DNA of 21,699 nt from JBFHIZ01 sp041596215 (GTDB taxonomy: Bacteria > Bacillota > Clostridia > Lachnospirales > Lachnospiraceae). A program made the position numbers and the translations under genes. The DNA is taken from positions 1 through 21,699 of the forward strand of contig JBFHIZ010000035.1 in the NCBI GenBank assembly GCA_041596215.1, read 5' to 3'. Each line of letters opens with the position of its first letter. Positions within the stretch are counted from its first letter, which is position 1. The notes beneath the pieces were generated by a model that worked only from the letters and a program-made list of their open reading frames with translations, searched no databases and was not told the origin of the DNA. This document shows positions 15,386 through 21,561 of the stretch, piece after piece.

Positions 15386-16582
15386 ATGGAAAACAATAAG
15401 ATGTTTAAGGCATTTTTAATAAAATATGCAGAAATAGGTGTCAAAGGAAAAAACCGCTATTTGTTTGAAGATGCACTCGTTAGACAAATTCGTTTTGCAC
15501 TAAAAAGTGTGGAGGGAGAGTTCTTTGTTTTTAAAACGCAGGGACGTATATTTGTTGAAGTAAAAAGTGAATATGATTACGATGAAACGGTAGAAGCATT
15601 ACAAATGGTCTTTGGGATTTCAGGAATCTGCCCAGTGGTTTATACGGAAGATGAAGGGTTTGAAAAATTAGCAGAAGATGTGATTGCTTATATGAATAAT
15701 ATGTATCCAGACAAGAAGAAAACATTTAAAGTGCTTTCTAGAAGGGCAAGAAAAGACTATCCAATGAATAGCATGGAACTTAGTGCAGCCATTGGGGGTG
15801 TGGTTTTGGACGCATTTGAAGAAATGAAAGTGGACGTGCATAAACCGGAAATCTATCTTAATATCGAAATAAGACATAAGATTTATATATATTCAAGAGT
15901 GATACCGGGTCCTGGTGGGATGCCAGTCGGAACCAATGGAAAAGCAATGTTATTGTTATCGGGAGGGATAGATTCTCCAGTTGCAGGATACATGATTGCT
16001 AAGAGAGGGGTATCTATTGAGGCAACATATTTTCACGCACCACCTTATACAAGTGAGCGAGCAAAACAAAAAGTGGAAGATTTAGCAAAACTAATTTCTC
16101 CATTTACGGGACCAATTCGTTTACATGTCATAAATTTTACAGAAATTCAAATGACGATCTATGAAAAATGTCCACATGAAGAATTAACAATTATTATGCG
16201 AAGATATATGATGCGAATTGCAGAAGAAATTGCGAAGCAAACAGACTGCTTAGGACTTATTACGGGAGAAAGCATAGGACAGGTTGCATCCCAAACATTA
16301 CAGAGCTTAGCATCCACAAATGAAGTATGCACGTTGCCAGTATATCGCCCGTTGATTGGATTTGATAAACAAGATATTGTAGATATTTCGGAAAGGATCC
16401 ATACTTTTGAAACTTCGATTCTACCATATGAAGATTGTTGTACTATTTTTGTTGCAAAACATCCAGTAACAAAACCAAATTTAAAAATCATTCGCCGACA
16501 TGAACAATATTTGGAAGGCATTATTGAAGAAATGGTAACAAAAGCAATTGAGACAAAAGAAGTAATATATATTAATAGATAA
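15386..16582 (+). CDS. thiI: tRNA uracil 4-sulfurtransferase ThiI (no rhodanese domain)
   Basis: This 398-residue enzyme makes s4U at position 8 of tRNA and is also linked to thiazole synthesis. The N-terminal ferredoxin-like segment includes FLIKYAEIGVKGKNR (10-24). A THUMP domain spans about 60-168, and the PP-loop pyrophosphatase domain has LLSGGIDSPVAGYM (190-203) that adenylates the uridine. TGESIGQVASQTLQSL and RPLIGFDKQDIV are further family motifs, and the chain ends about 60 residues after YEDCCTIF. The E. coli enzyme has an extra C-terminal rhodanese domain with the catalytic Cys456; this one lacks it, like the Bacillus form, so sulfur must pass directly from the neighbouring desulfurase. 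A weak AAGG ribosome site lies about 10 bases upstream. Confidence 0.95.
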   Translation: MENNKMFKAFLIKYAEIGVKGKNRYLFEDALVRQIRFALKSVEGEFFVFKTQGRIFVEVKSEYDYDETVEALQMVFGISGICPVVYTEDEGFEKLAEDVIAYMNNMYPDKKKTFKVLSRRARKDYPMNSMELSAAIGGVVLDAFEEMKVDVHKPEIYLNIEIRHKIYIYSRVIPGPGGMPVGTNGKAMLLLSGGIDSPVAGYMIAKRGVSIEATYFHAPPYTSERAKQKVEDLAKLISPFTGPIRLHVINFTEIQMTIYEKCPHEELTIIMRRYMMRIAEEIAKQTDCLGLITGESIGQVASQTLQSLASTNEVCTLPVYRPLIGFDKQDIVDISERIHTFETSILPYEDCCTIFVAKHPVTKPNLKIIRRHEQYLEGIIEEMVTKAIETKEVIYINR

Positions 16583-16588
16583 ACATAC

Positions 16589-16627
16589 AAAAAACGCTAT
16601 GACTTCTCTATTGTCAAAGCGTTTTTA
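16589..16627. terminator. Bidirectional terminator between thiI and the HPr-like gene
   Basis: AAAAACGCT (16590-16598) pairs with AGCGTTTTT (16618-16626), with an inner GAC/GTC pairing across a small internal loop. A-rich and T-rich flanks occur on both sides, so it can end thiI transcription (+) and HPr-like transcription (-). Confidence 0.8.
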
Positions 16628-16672
16628 AATAATTTGTAACATTCACAAATCGTATTCTATATCATAAATTAC

Positions 16673-16906
16673 TTACTCTACAACGTAAGGATTAAGAACG
16701 TCAAGAATATCTTGTGCATCGCCATCAGCATGGATGTTTAAATTGATTGGTTTTGATAAATCCAAACTAAAAATACCCATAATTGATTTTGCATCAATCA
16801 CGTATCTTCCTGACACTAAATCAAAGTCATAATCGAATCTTGTGATATCGTTAACGAATGATTTTACTTTATCGATAGAGTTTAATGAAATTTTAATTGT
16901 TTTCAT
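16673..16906 (-). CDS. HPr-family protein lacking the active-site histidine (Crh-like)
   Basis: This 77-residue protein of HPr fold is the only convincing minus-strand gene. ATG at 16906 is preceded by a strong AAAGGAGG (16915-16922). The chain reads MKTIKISLNS, then helix 1, then DAKSIMGIFSLDL (38-50), which matches the KSIMGVMSL segment around regulatory Ser46 of Bacillus HPr; here it is Ser41. The GIHARPA active site that carries His15 is absent: the aligned stretch is NSIDKVK, and the only histidine is His59. It therefore cannot act as a PTS phosphocarrier by the normal mechanism. Bacillus Crh is a precedent: an HPr relative without His15 that is phosphorylated on Ser46 by HPr kinase and binds CcpA. 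Whether this protein works that way is inference. Its 3' end faces thiI across a shared terminator. Confidence 0.82.
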   Translation of the reverse strand: MKTIKISLNSIDKVKSFVNDITRFDYDFDLVSGRYVIDAKSIMGIFSLDLSKPINLNIHADGDAQDILDVLNPYVVE

Positions 16907-16920
16907 ACTTCTTTCCTCCT

Positions 16921-16949
16921 TTAACAATAATTGTTTATACAACTATTTT
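16921..16949 (+). promoter_or_regulatory. Candidate promoter of mtaB (+), overlapping the divergent promoter
   Basis: TTAACA (16921-16926), 17-base spacer, TATTTT (16944-16949, 4 of 6). Its -10 overlaps the -10 of the minus-strand promoter. Moderate to weak match. Confidence 0.35.
16923..16935. promoter_or_regulatory. 13-bp palindrome, candidate operator in the HPr-like/mtaB divergent region
   Basis: AACAAT-A-ATTGTT is a perfect palindrome with a single central base. A one-base loop rules out an RNA hairpin and favours a dimeric protein site. It covers about +4 to +16 of the minus-strand transcript, abuts that gene's ribosome site and overlaps the candidate + strand -35. Confidence 0.4.
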
Positions 16950-16973
16950 ATATGTATCAAGAGAGAAAGTCAA
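16945..16973 (-). promoter_or_regulatory. Sigma-A-type promoter of the HPr-like gene
   Basis: On the minus strand TTGACT (16973-16968), a 17-base spacer and TAAAAT (16950-16945): 5 of 6 matches in each box. Confidence 0.68.
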
Positions 16974-17009
16974 GATGGTAACATCACGAAAATAAGAAAG
17001 GAAAACCAT

Positions 17010-18362
17010 ATGAAAGTAGCATTACACAACCTTGGTTGTAAGGTAAATGCATATGAAACTGACGTCATGCAGCAAAAATTGACGGAAAATGGTTTCAAAA
17101 TTGTAAATTATGATGAAAAGGCTGATATTTATATCGTAAATACATGCAGTGTAACAAATATGGCAGACCACAAAAGTCGCCAGATATTACATCGCGCAAA
17201 AAAGAATAATCCAGAAGCGATTGTAGTTGCCGTTGGTTGCTATGTGCAAATGAATGAAGAACAGGCAAAAGTGGATCCAGCAATTGATATTATTATTGGT
17301 AATAATCGGAAAAAAGACATTGTTTCAATTTTACAAGCGTATCAAAAGAATATGGAAAATAAAATAATCGATGTATTTGACATCAACAAAGAAAAAGTCG
17401 CTTTTGAAGAAATGAAATTGAAACACGCCTCCGTTCGAACAAGAGCGGATATCAAAATACAAGATGGATGCAATCAATTTTGTAGTTATTGTATTATCCC
17501 ATACGCAAGAGGGAGAGTGCGGAGCCGAAGCAAGGATAATGTGATGGAAGAAATCACAAGCTTAGCGGAAGCAGGTTATAAAGAAGTTGTGCTTACGGGA
17601 ATTCATATTAGTTCTTATGGAACCGATTTTGCAGAAAAAAATCCTTTTGCTTTGATTGAATTAATGGAAGCAATTGATAAGATAGAAGGAATCAAGAGAA
17701 TTCGAATTGGATCTTTTGAACCCCGAATTTTAACGGAAGACTTTGTAAATCGACTTGTTAAGATTAAAAAAATATGTCCACATTTTCATTTATCCTTACA
17801 AAGCGGTAGTAATGCAACCTTAAAACGAATGAACCGACAATATACGGCCGAAGAATATTTTGAAAAAGTAGAACTTTTAAGGAAGGTGTTTCTTAATCCG
17901 GCAATAACGACGGATGTCATCGTTGGATTTCCAGGGGAAACGGAGGAGGAGTTTTTAGAGACGTTAAAATTTGTAAAACGAGTCGAGTTTTATGAAATGC
18001 ATGTGTTTAAATATTCTCGTAGAAAAGGAACGGTAGCTGACCGGAGTCCGGAGCAGATTCCAGAAACGATAAAGACAAAACGAAGTAAAGAATTACTTGC
18101 TTTAGAGAAAATCCAATCGGGAAAATATCGGGAACAGTTTTTGGGAAAAGAAGTGGACGTGTTAATTGAAGATGAAAAGATTATACAAGGAAAAACTTAT
18201 AAAATAGGATATACAAAAGAGTATATAAAAGTCGCATTTTTGACGGACAAAGATATCAAAAATCAATTCGTACAAGGGAAAATTGAAACGTTTTTAGGGA
18301 AAGATCTTATGTATGCTTCTTGTAATTTTGACTTAGATAGAGTAAAATATATTTATATGTGA
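17010..18362 (+). CDS. mtaB: tRNA (N6-L-threonylcarbamoyladenosine(37)-C2)-methylthiotransferase MtaB
   Basis: This 450-residue radical-SAM methylthiotransferase converts t6A37 to ms2t6A in tRNA. Its UPF0004 domain binds one [4Fe-4S] cluster through Cys10, Cys46 and Cys77 (LHNLGCKVNAYE, IVNTCSVTN, AVGCYVQ). The radical-SAM cluster is Cys154/158/161 (CNQFCSYCIIPYARGRVRSR). SLQSGSNATLKRMNRQYT and the TDVIVGFPGETEEEF segment follow, and a TRAM-like C-terminal domain occupies about the last 65 residues. The NLGCKVNAYET start and CIIPYARG favour MtaB over MiaB or RimO. The start is ATG 17010 after AAGAAAGGAAAACC; the open frame continues upstream to 16842 but has no family sequence there and runs through the HPr-like promoter. 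It is divergent from the HPr-like gene. Confidence 0.94.
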   Translation: MKVALHNLGCKVNAYETDVMQQKLTENGFKIVNYDEKADIYIVNTCSVTNMADHKSRQILHRAKKNNPEAIVVAVGCYVQMNEEQAKVDPAIDIIIGNNRKKDIVSILQAYQKNMENKIIDVFDINKEKVAFEEMKLKHASVRTRADIKIQDGCNQFCSYCIIPYARGRVRSRSKDNVMEEITSLAEAGYKEVVLTGIHISSYGTDFAEKNPFALIELMEAIDKIEGIKRIRIGSFEPRILTEDFVNRLVKIKKICPHFHLSLQSGSNATLKRMNRQYTAEEYFEKVELLRKVFLNPAITTDVIVGFPGETEEEFLETLKFVKRVEFYEMHVFKYSRRKGTVADRSPEQIPETIKTKRSKELLALEKIQSGKYREQFLGKEVDVLIEDEKIIQGKTYKIGYTKEYIKVAFLTDKDIKNQFVQGKIETFLGKDLMYASCNFDLDRVKYIYM

Positions 18363-18406
18363 AAATATGTTCGAAAGATTTTTTTAAGGGATATGGGAGA
18401 AAAAAG

Positions 18407-18682
18407 ATGAGTGATTTAGGGAATACACAATATTTTAAAGTTGAAGTAGAGCCAGAAACTGGTGTAAAGATGGTGCTAGAGACTGTTTATGAAGCGATGT
18501 TGGAAAAAGGATATAATCCAGTGAATCAAATCGTAGGTTACATTATGTCAGGTGATCCCACCTATATTACCAGCTATCATGGGGCTAGAAATCTAATTAT
18601 GAAGGTAGAACGAGATGAATTAGTGGAAGAGTTATTAAAACAATATATTAAAAATAACAATCTGCAGGGAGATAAAAAATGA
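18407..18682 (+). CDS. ireB: IreB/UPF0297-family regulatory phosphoprotein
   Basis: This 91-residue protein contains the highly conserved block EKGYNPVNQIVGYIMSGDPTYI (33-54) followed by HGARNLIMK and ELVEELLKQYI. Enterococcal IreB is a substrate of the Ser/Thr kinase IreK, phosphorylated on N-terminal threonines, and modulates cephalosporin resistance. Here the short N-terminal arm MSDLGNTQYF has one threonine, Thr7, as a candidate site. The start is ATG 18407 with GGGAG (18395-18399); a longer frame from 18359 overlaps the mtaB stop and adds non-family residues. The stop overlaps the start of ruvX (ATGA). The ireB-ruvX-DUF1292 order is typical of Firmicutes. Confidence 0.93.
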   Translation: MSDLGNTQYFKVEVEPETGVKMVLETVYEAMLEKGYNPVNQIVGYIMSGDPTYITSYHGARNLIMKVERDELVEELLKQYIKNNNLQGDKK

Positions 18683-19119
18683 GAAAAATTGGCTTAGATT
18701 TTGGGTCGAAAACAGTAGGTGTTGCATTAAGCGATCCACTAGGCTTTACCGCGCAGGGCGTTGAAATTATTCGACGGAATTCGGAAAATAAATTGCGTCA
18801 AACTTTGGCACGCATTGAGCAAATAATTACGGAAAATGAAGTGGATACGATTGTTTTGGGTTATCCCAAAAATATGAATAATACATTGGGTGAACGTGTT
18901 GAAAAAACGGAAGCCTTTAAAGAACAATTAGAACGTAGGACAGGTCTTCCCGTTATATTATGGGATGAAAGGCTTACAACGGTTGCAGCGGATCAAATTA
19001 TGATAGAATCAAAAATTCGAAGAGAAAATCGAAAACAATATGTGGATAAAATTGCAGCAATGCTTATTTTACAGGGGTATTTAGATTTTCAAAGCAACCA
19101 AAAAGAAAAGGAAGAATAG
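18679..19119 (+). CDS. ruvX: YqgF/RuvX-family putative Holliday junction resolvase (pre-16S rRNA nuclease)
   Basis: This 146-residue RNase H-fold protein starts RKIGLDFGSKTVGVALSDPLG with Asp7 in the first acidic strand. VLGYPKNMNNTLGER (59-73), WDERLTT (95-101) and Asp123 in YVDKIAAMLILQGYL complete the predicted active site. The E. coli homologue is required for 16S rRNA 5'-end maturation, and resolvase activity has been proposed for other members, so the substrate is unsettled. GGGAG lies 8 bases before the ATG, which overlaps the ireB stop. Confidence 0.93.
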   Translation: MRKIGLDFGSKTVGVALSDPLGFTAQGVEIIRRNSENKLRQTLARIEQIITENEVDTIVLGYPKNMNNTLGERVEKTEAFKEQLERRTGLPVILWDERLTTVAADQIMIESKIRRENRKQYVDKIAAMLILQGYLDFQSNQKEKEE

Positions 19120-19120
19120 A

Positions 19121-19375
19121 ATGGATAAGATTTTATTTACAGAAGATGACGGAAATAGTGTCGAATTCTATGTAGTAGAAAAAACAAAAATTAATGAACG
19201 AGAGTACCTCTTAGTGACAGAACAAGAAGAAGGGGATTCGGAAGCACTAATTTTGAAAGATATGTCAGATAACAATGCAGAAGAATCATGTTATGTATGC
19301 GTTTCTGAGGATGAAGAGCTACAAGCAGTAGCAAAAGTTTTTGAGAATTTATTAGAGGACATAACCTTTGAGTAA
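19121..19375 (+). CDS. DUF1292 (YrzB-like) acidic protein
   Basis: This 84-residue, very acidic protein starts MDKILFTEDDGNSVEFYVVEKTKINEREYLLVTE and contains the family's EGDSEALILK and DEELQAVAKVFENLLED stretches. It has no signal peptide or membrane segment. It starts one base after the ruvX stop, with AAGGAAG as ribosome site. The family is conserved beside ruvX in Firmicutes but has no established function. Confidence 0.9.
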   Translation: MDKILFTEDDGNSVEFYVVEKTKINEREYLLVTEQEEGDSEALILKDMSDNNAEESCYVCVSEDEELQAVAKVFENLLEDITFE

Positions 19376-19391
19376 ACAAAGGAAACAATAA

Positions 19392-19454
19392 ATGAAAGAG
19401 AGAATCGTGCCCCTGCCAATTTTTCTGGATAGAAGCCGTATCTCTCTTTCTTAA
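19392..19454 (+). CDS. Candidate 20-aa leader peptide upstream of RNase J
   Basis: ATG 19392 begins the 20-residue frame MKERIVPLPIFLDRSRISLS and ends with TAA at 19452-19454. AAAGG (19378-19382) is 9 bases upstream, a usable ribosome site. The frame exactly spans the strong inverted repeat at 19394-19450: codons 2-4 form the 5' arm and the last codons the 3' arm. Its codons CCC, CTG (twice), GTG, AGC and CGT are unlike the A/T-ending codons of the surrounding genes. The rnj ribosome site begins 9 bases after its stop. The peptide has two prolines in PLP and basic residues, but I do not recognise it as a known leader. It could be a translation-attenuation leader for RNase J, or the frame could be fortuitous. 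Confidence 0.45.
   Translation: MKERIVPLPIFLDRSRISLS
19394..19450 (+). promoter_or_regulatory. Long-range hairpin in the rnj 5' leader
   Basis: GAAAGAGAGA (19394-19403) is perfectly complementary to TCTCTCTTTC (19441-19450). A CG/CG pairing continues inside after a 2x2 mismatch, and the 37-base loop is unusually GC-rich. The tail TTAAATAACG is too poor in T for a standard terminator. It lies between the DUF1292 gene and rnj. Confidence 0.6.
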
Positions 19455-19474
19455 ATAACGATGGAGGAAGAATA

Positions 19475-21151
19475 TTGAAAAAAGAAAACAGTGACCAAAC
19501 TTCGAAGCTGAAGATTATACCACTTGGAGGGTTGGAACAAATAGGGATGAACATTACTGCCTTCGAATATGAAGATAGTATAGTTGTTGTGGATTGCGGA
19601 TTAAGCTTTCCAGCAGATGATATGTTAGGAATTGATTTGGTAATTCCAGATGTAACGTATCTGATTGAAAATCAAGAAAAAATCAAAGGGTTTGTATTTA
19701 CTCATGGACATGAAGACCATATTGGAGCAATTCCATATGTGTTTAAAGAATTAAAAGCGTCAATTTACGCAACACATTTAACAATGGCTTTGATTGAAAA
19801 CAAATTAGAAGCACACAAACTTATGAAAAAAGTTCGTAGAAAAACCGTTAAATTTGGACAAACGATTACGTTAGGAAAATTCCGAATTGAATTTATTAAA
19901 ACAAACCATAGTATTGTAGATGCAGCAGCACTTGCAATCTATTCACCGGCTGGAATTGTTGTACATACTGGTGATTTTAAAGTGGATTATACCCCTGTAT
20001 TCGGGGATGCAATTGATTTACAAAGATTTGGAGAAATTGGCAAAAAAGGTGTCTTAGCACTGCTATGTGATAGTACAAATGCAGAACGCCCTGGATTCAC
20101 ACAATCTGAAAAAACTGTGGGGAAAGCATTTGATGAAATTTTTACAGAACATCAAAACTCAAGAATTATTGTGGCTTCCTTTGCATCAAATGTTGATCGT
20201 GTGCAACAAATTATAAATACGGCATGTAAATTTAATCGTAAAGTTGTGGTAGAAGGACGTAGTATGGTTACAGTCATTGATACGGCAAGAAAGATTGGAT
20301 GCTTAAATGTACCGGATAATACGTTGATAGAAATTGAAAGAATAAAAGATTTTCCGTTAGAGCAAACTGTATTAATTACGACCGGAAGCCAGGGAGAAAG
20401 TATGGCTGCTTTAAGTAGAATGGCAAATGGTAGTCATCGAAAAGTAACCATCGGTGAATCCGATACCGTTATTTTTTCATCACATCCGATACCGGGAAAT
20501 GAAAAAGCGGTTACAAAAGTTATTAATGAATTATATCGAAAGGGTGCGGATGTAATTTTTCAAGATGCACATGTTTCCGGACATGCATGTAGAGAAGAAA
20601 TCAAATTGATTTATGCTTTAACGCAACCCAAATATTCGATTCCAGTTCATGGAGAATACAAGCATTTAAAAGCACAAGAAAAATTAGCATTAGAATTAGG
20701 GCTACAAAAAAGCAATATCTTTATTATGAATTCTGGGGATGTGTTAGAAATTGATAAGCAAAATGCAAAAGTTGTGGATCATGTTCAAGCGGGAGGAATT
20801 CTGGTAGATGGATTAGGTGTTGGAGATGTAGGAAACGCAGTATTAAGAGACCGTCAACATCTGTCTGAAGATGGTATCATAATATGTACCTTGGCATTGA
20901 CAAGAGGTACTAATATTTTGGTATCGCAACCTGTACTTCAATCGAGAGGCTTTGTATATGTTCGTGAATCGGATGAAATTATGAAAGATATGCAACAGGC
21001 GGTATTAGTAGCGGTAGATCGTGTAATTGAAAATAATATTACGGATCGAAACAAAATTAGAAATAGTTTAAAAGATGCGGTTAGTGAATTTGTATGGAAA
21101 AAAACAAAAAGAAGACCGATGATATTACCAATTATTATTGAGGCAGATTAG
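19475..21151 (+). CDS. rnj: Ribonuclease J
   Basis: This 558-residue metallo-beta-lactamase/beta-CASP nuclease has the usual length for RNase J1/J2. It begins KIIPLGGLEQIGMNITAFEYEDSIVVVDCGLSFP. The zinc ligands are HGHEDH (77-82), His145 in KTNHSIVDA and Asp167 in HTGDFKVD. The beta-CASP part has LLCDSTNAERPG, SFASNVDRVQQII, TTGSQGE and SSHPIPGNEKAV, and PVHGEYKHL gives the last motif histidine. It acts in mRNA decay and rRNA maturation as a 5'-3' exonuclease and endonuclease in the cytoplasm. The start is TTG 19475 after GGAGGAAG (19463-19470). It interrupts the usual DUF1292-mltG neighbourhood and carries an unusual leader hairpin with a short ORF. J1 versus J2 cannot be assigned here. Confidence 0.96.
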   Translation: MKKENSDQTSKLKIIPLGGLEQIGMNITAFEYEDSIVVVDCGLSFPADDMLGIDLVIPDVTYLIENQEKIKGFVFTHGHEDHIGAIPYVFKELKASIYATHLTMALIENKLEAHKLMKKVRRKTVKFGQTITLGKFRIEFIKTNHSIVDAAALAIYSPAGIVVHTGDFKVDYTPVFGDAIDLQRFGEIGKKGVLALLCDSTNAERPGFTQSEKTVGKAFDEIFTEHQNSRIIVASFASNVDRVQQIINTACKFNRKVVVEGRSMVTVIDTARKIGCLNVPDNTLIEIERIKDFPLEQTVLITTGSQGESMAALSRMANGSHRKVTIGESDTVIFSSHPIPGNEKAVTKVINELYRKGADVIFQDAHVSGHACREEIKLIYALTQPKYSIPVHGEYKHLKAQEKLALELGLQKSNIFIMNSGDVLEIDKQNAKVVDHVQAGGILVDGLGVGDVGNAVLRDRQHLSEDGIIICTLALTRGTNILVSQPVLQSRGFVYVRESDEIMKDMQQAVLVAVDRVIENNITDRNKIRNSLKDAVSEFVWKKTKRRPMILPIIIEAD

Positions 21152-21168
21152 ACGGAGGCTTGCAGTAA

Positions 21169-21546
21169 ATGAAACAAATCGTACAAACAGTTGTGGTAAA
21201 TGTATTAAAAATCGTACTTGCAATTATTCTTATCATGCTCGTTTATCAAGGAGGCGTAAAAGCGTACCAATTTGGTTATGCGGTATTTGCGGAAGAAGCT
21301 GTTGATATTGAGCCGGGTAGGACGTTTGAAGTGACCGTTGTGCAAGGAAAAAGCGTAAAAGATGTTGCAGTTATGCTAGAGGAATATGGCTTAATTAAAT
21401 CTTCAGAAATCTACCAAATTAGAGAATGGTTTTCAACGGAACAAGGGGATATGAAGCCAGGAGTTTATGAATTAAATACGGCGATGCTTCCTTCGGAAAT
21501 GATTACGATTCTAGCAGGAGATACGGAAGAAGAAGTTTTAGAATAA
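21169..21546 (+). CDS. Short MltG (YceG)-like protein without the catalytic domain
   Basis: This 125-residue membrane-anchored protein has a short cytoplasmic N-terminus, one helix at about 10-30 and an extracytoplasmic part. Residues 53-118 match the LysM-like subdomain of MltG endolytic transglycosylases: FEVTVVQGKSVKDVAVMLEEYGLI, then KPGVYELNTAMLPSEMITILAGD. In full MltG (about 330-380 residues) this is followed by a large domain with the catalytic glutamate. Here the frame ends in TAA after an acidic tail, and the next gene starts 15 bases later, so the catalytic domain is missing rather than frameshifted nearby. It could bind glycan or a division partner without cutting. Its place before a YrrM-like methyltransferase matches the mltG position in Bacillus. 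GGAGG lies 12-16 bases before the ATG. Confidence 0.75.
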   Translation: MKQIVQTVVVNVLKIVLAIILIMLVYQGGVKAYQFGYAVFAEEAVDIEPGRTFEVTVVQGKSVKDVAVMLEEYGLIKSSEIYQIREWFSTEQGDMKPGVYELNTAMLPSEMITILAGDTEEEVLE

Positions 21547-21561
21547 GTTAGGGGAATGTGA

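Noticed and set aside
16842..17009. Long N-terminal extension of mtaB
   Set aside because: It runs antisense through the HPr-like gene start and both promoters and shows no methylthiotransferase sequence. ATG 17010 starts at the conserved first strand.
18359..18406. Upstream start of ireB overlapping the mtaB stop
   Set aside because: It has no ribosome site and adds 16 residues absent from the UPF0297 family. ATG 18407 has GGGAG.
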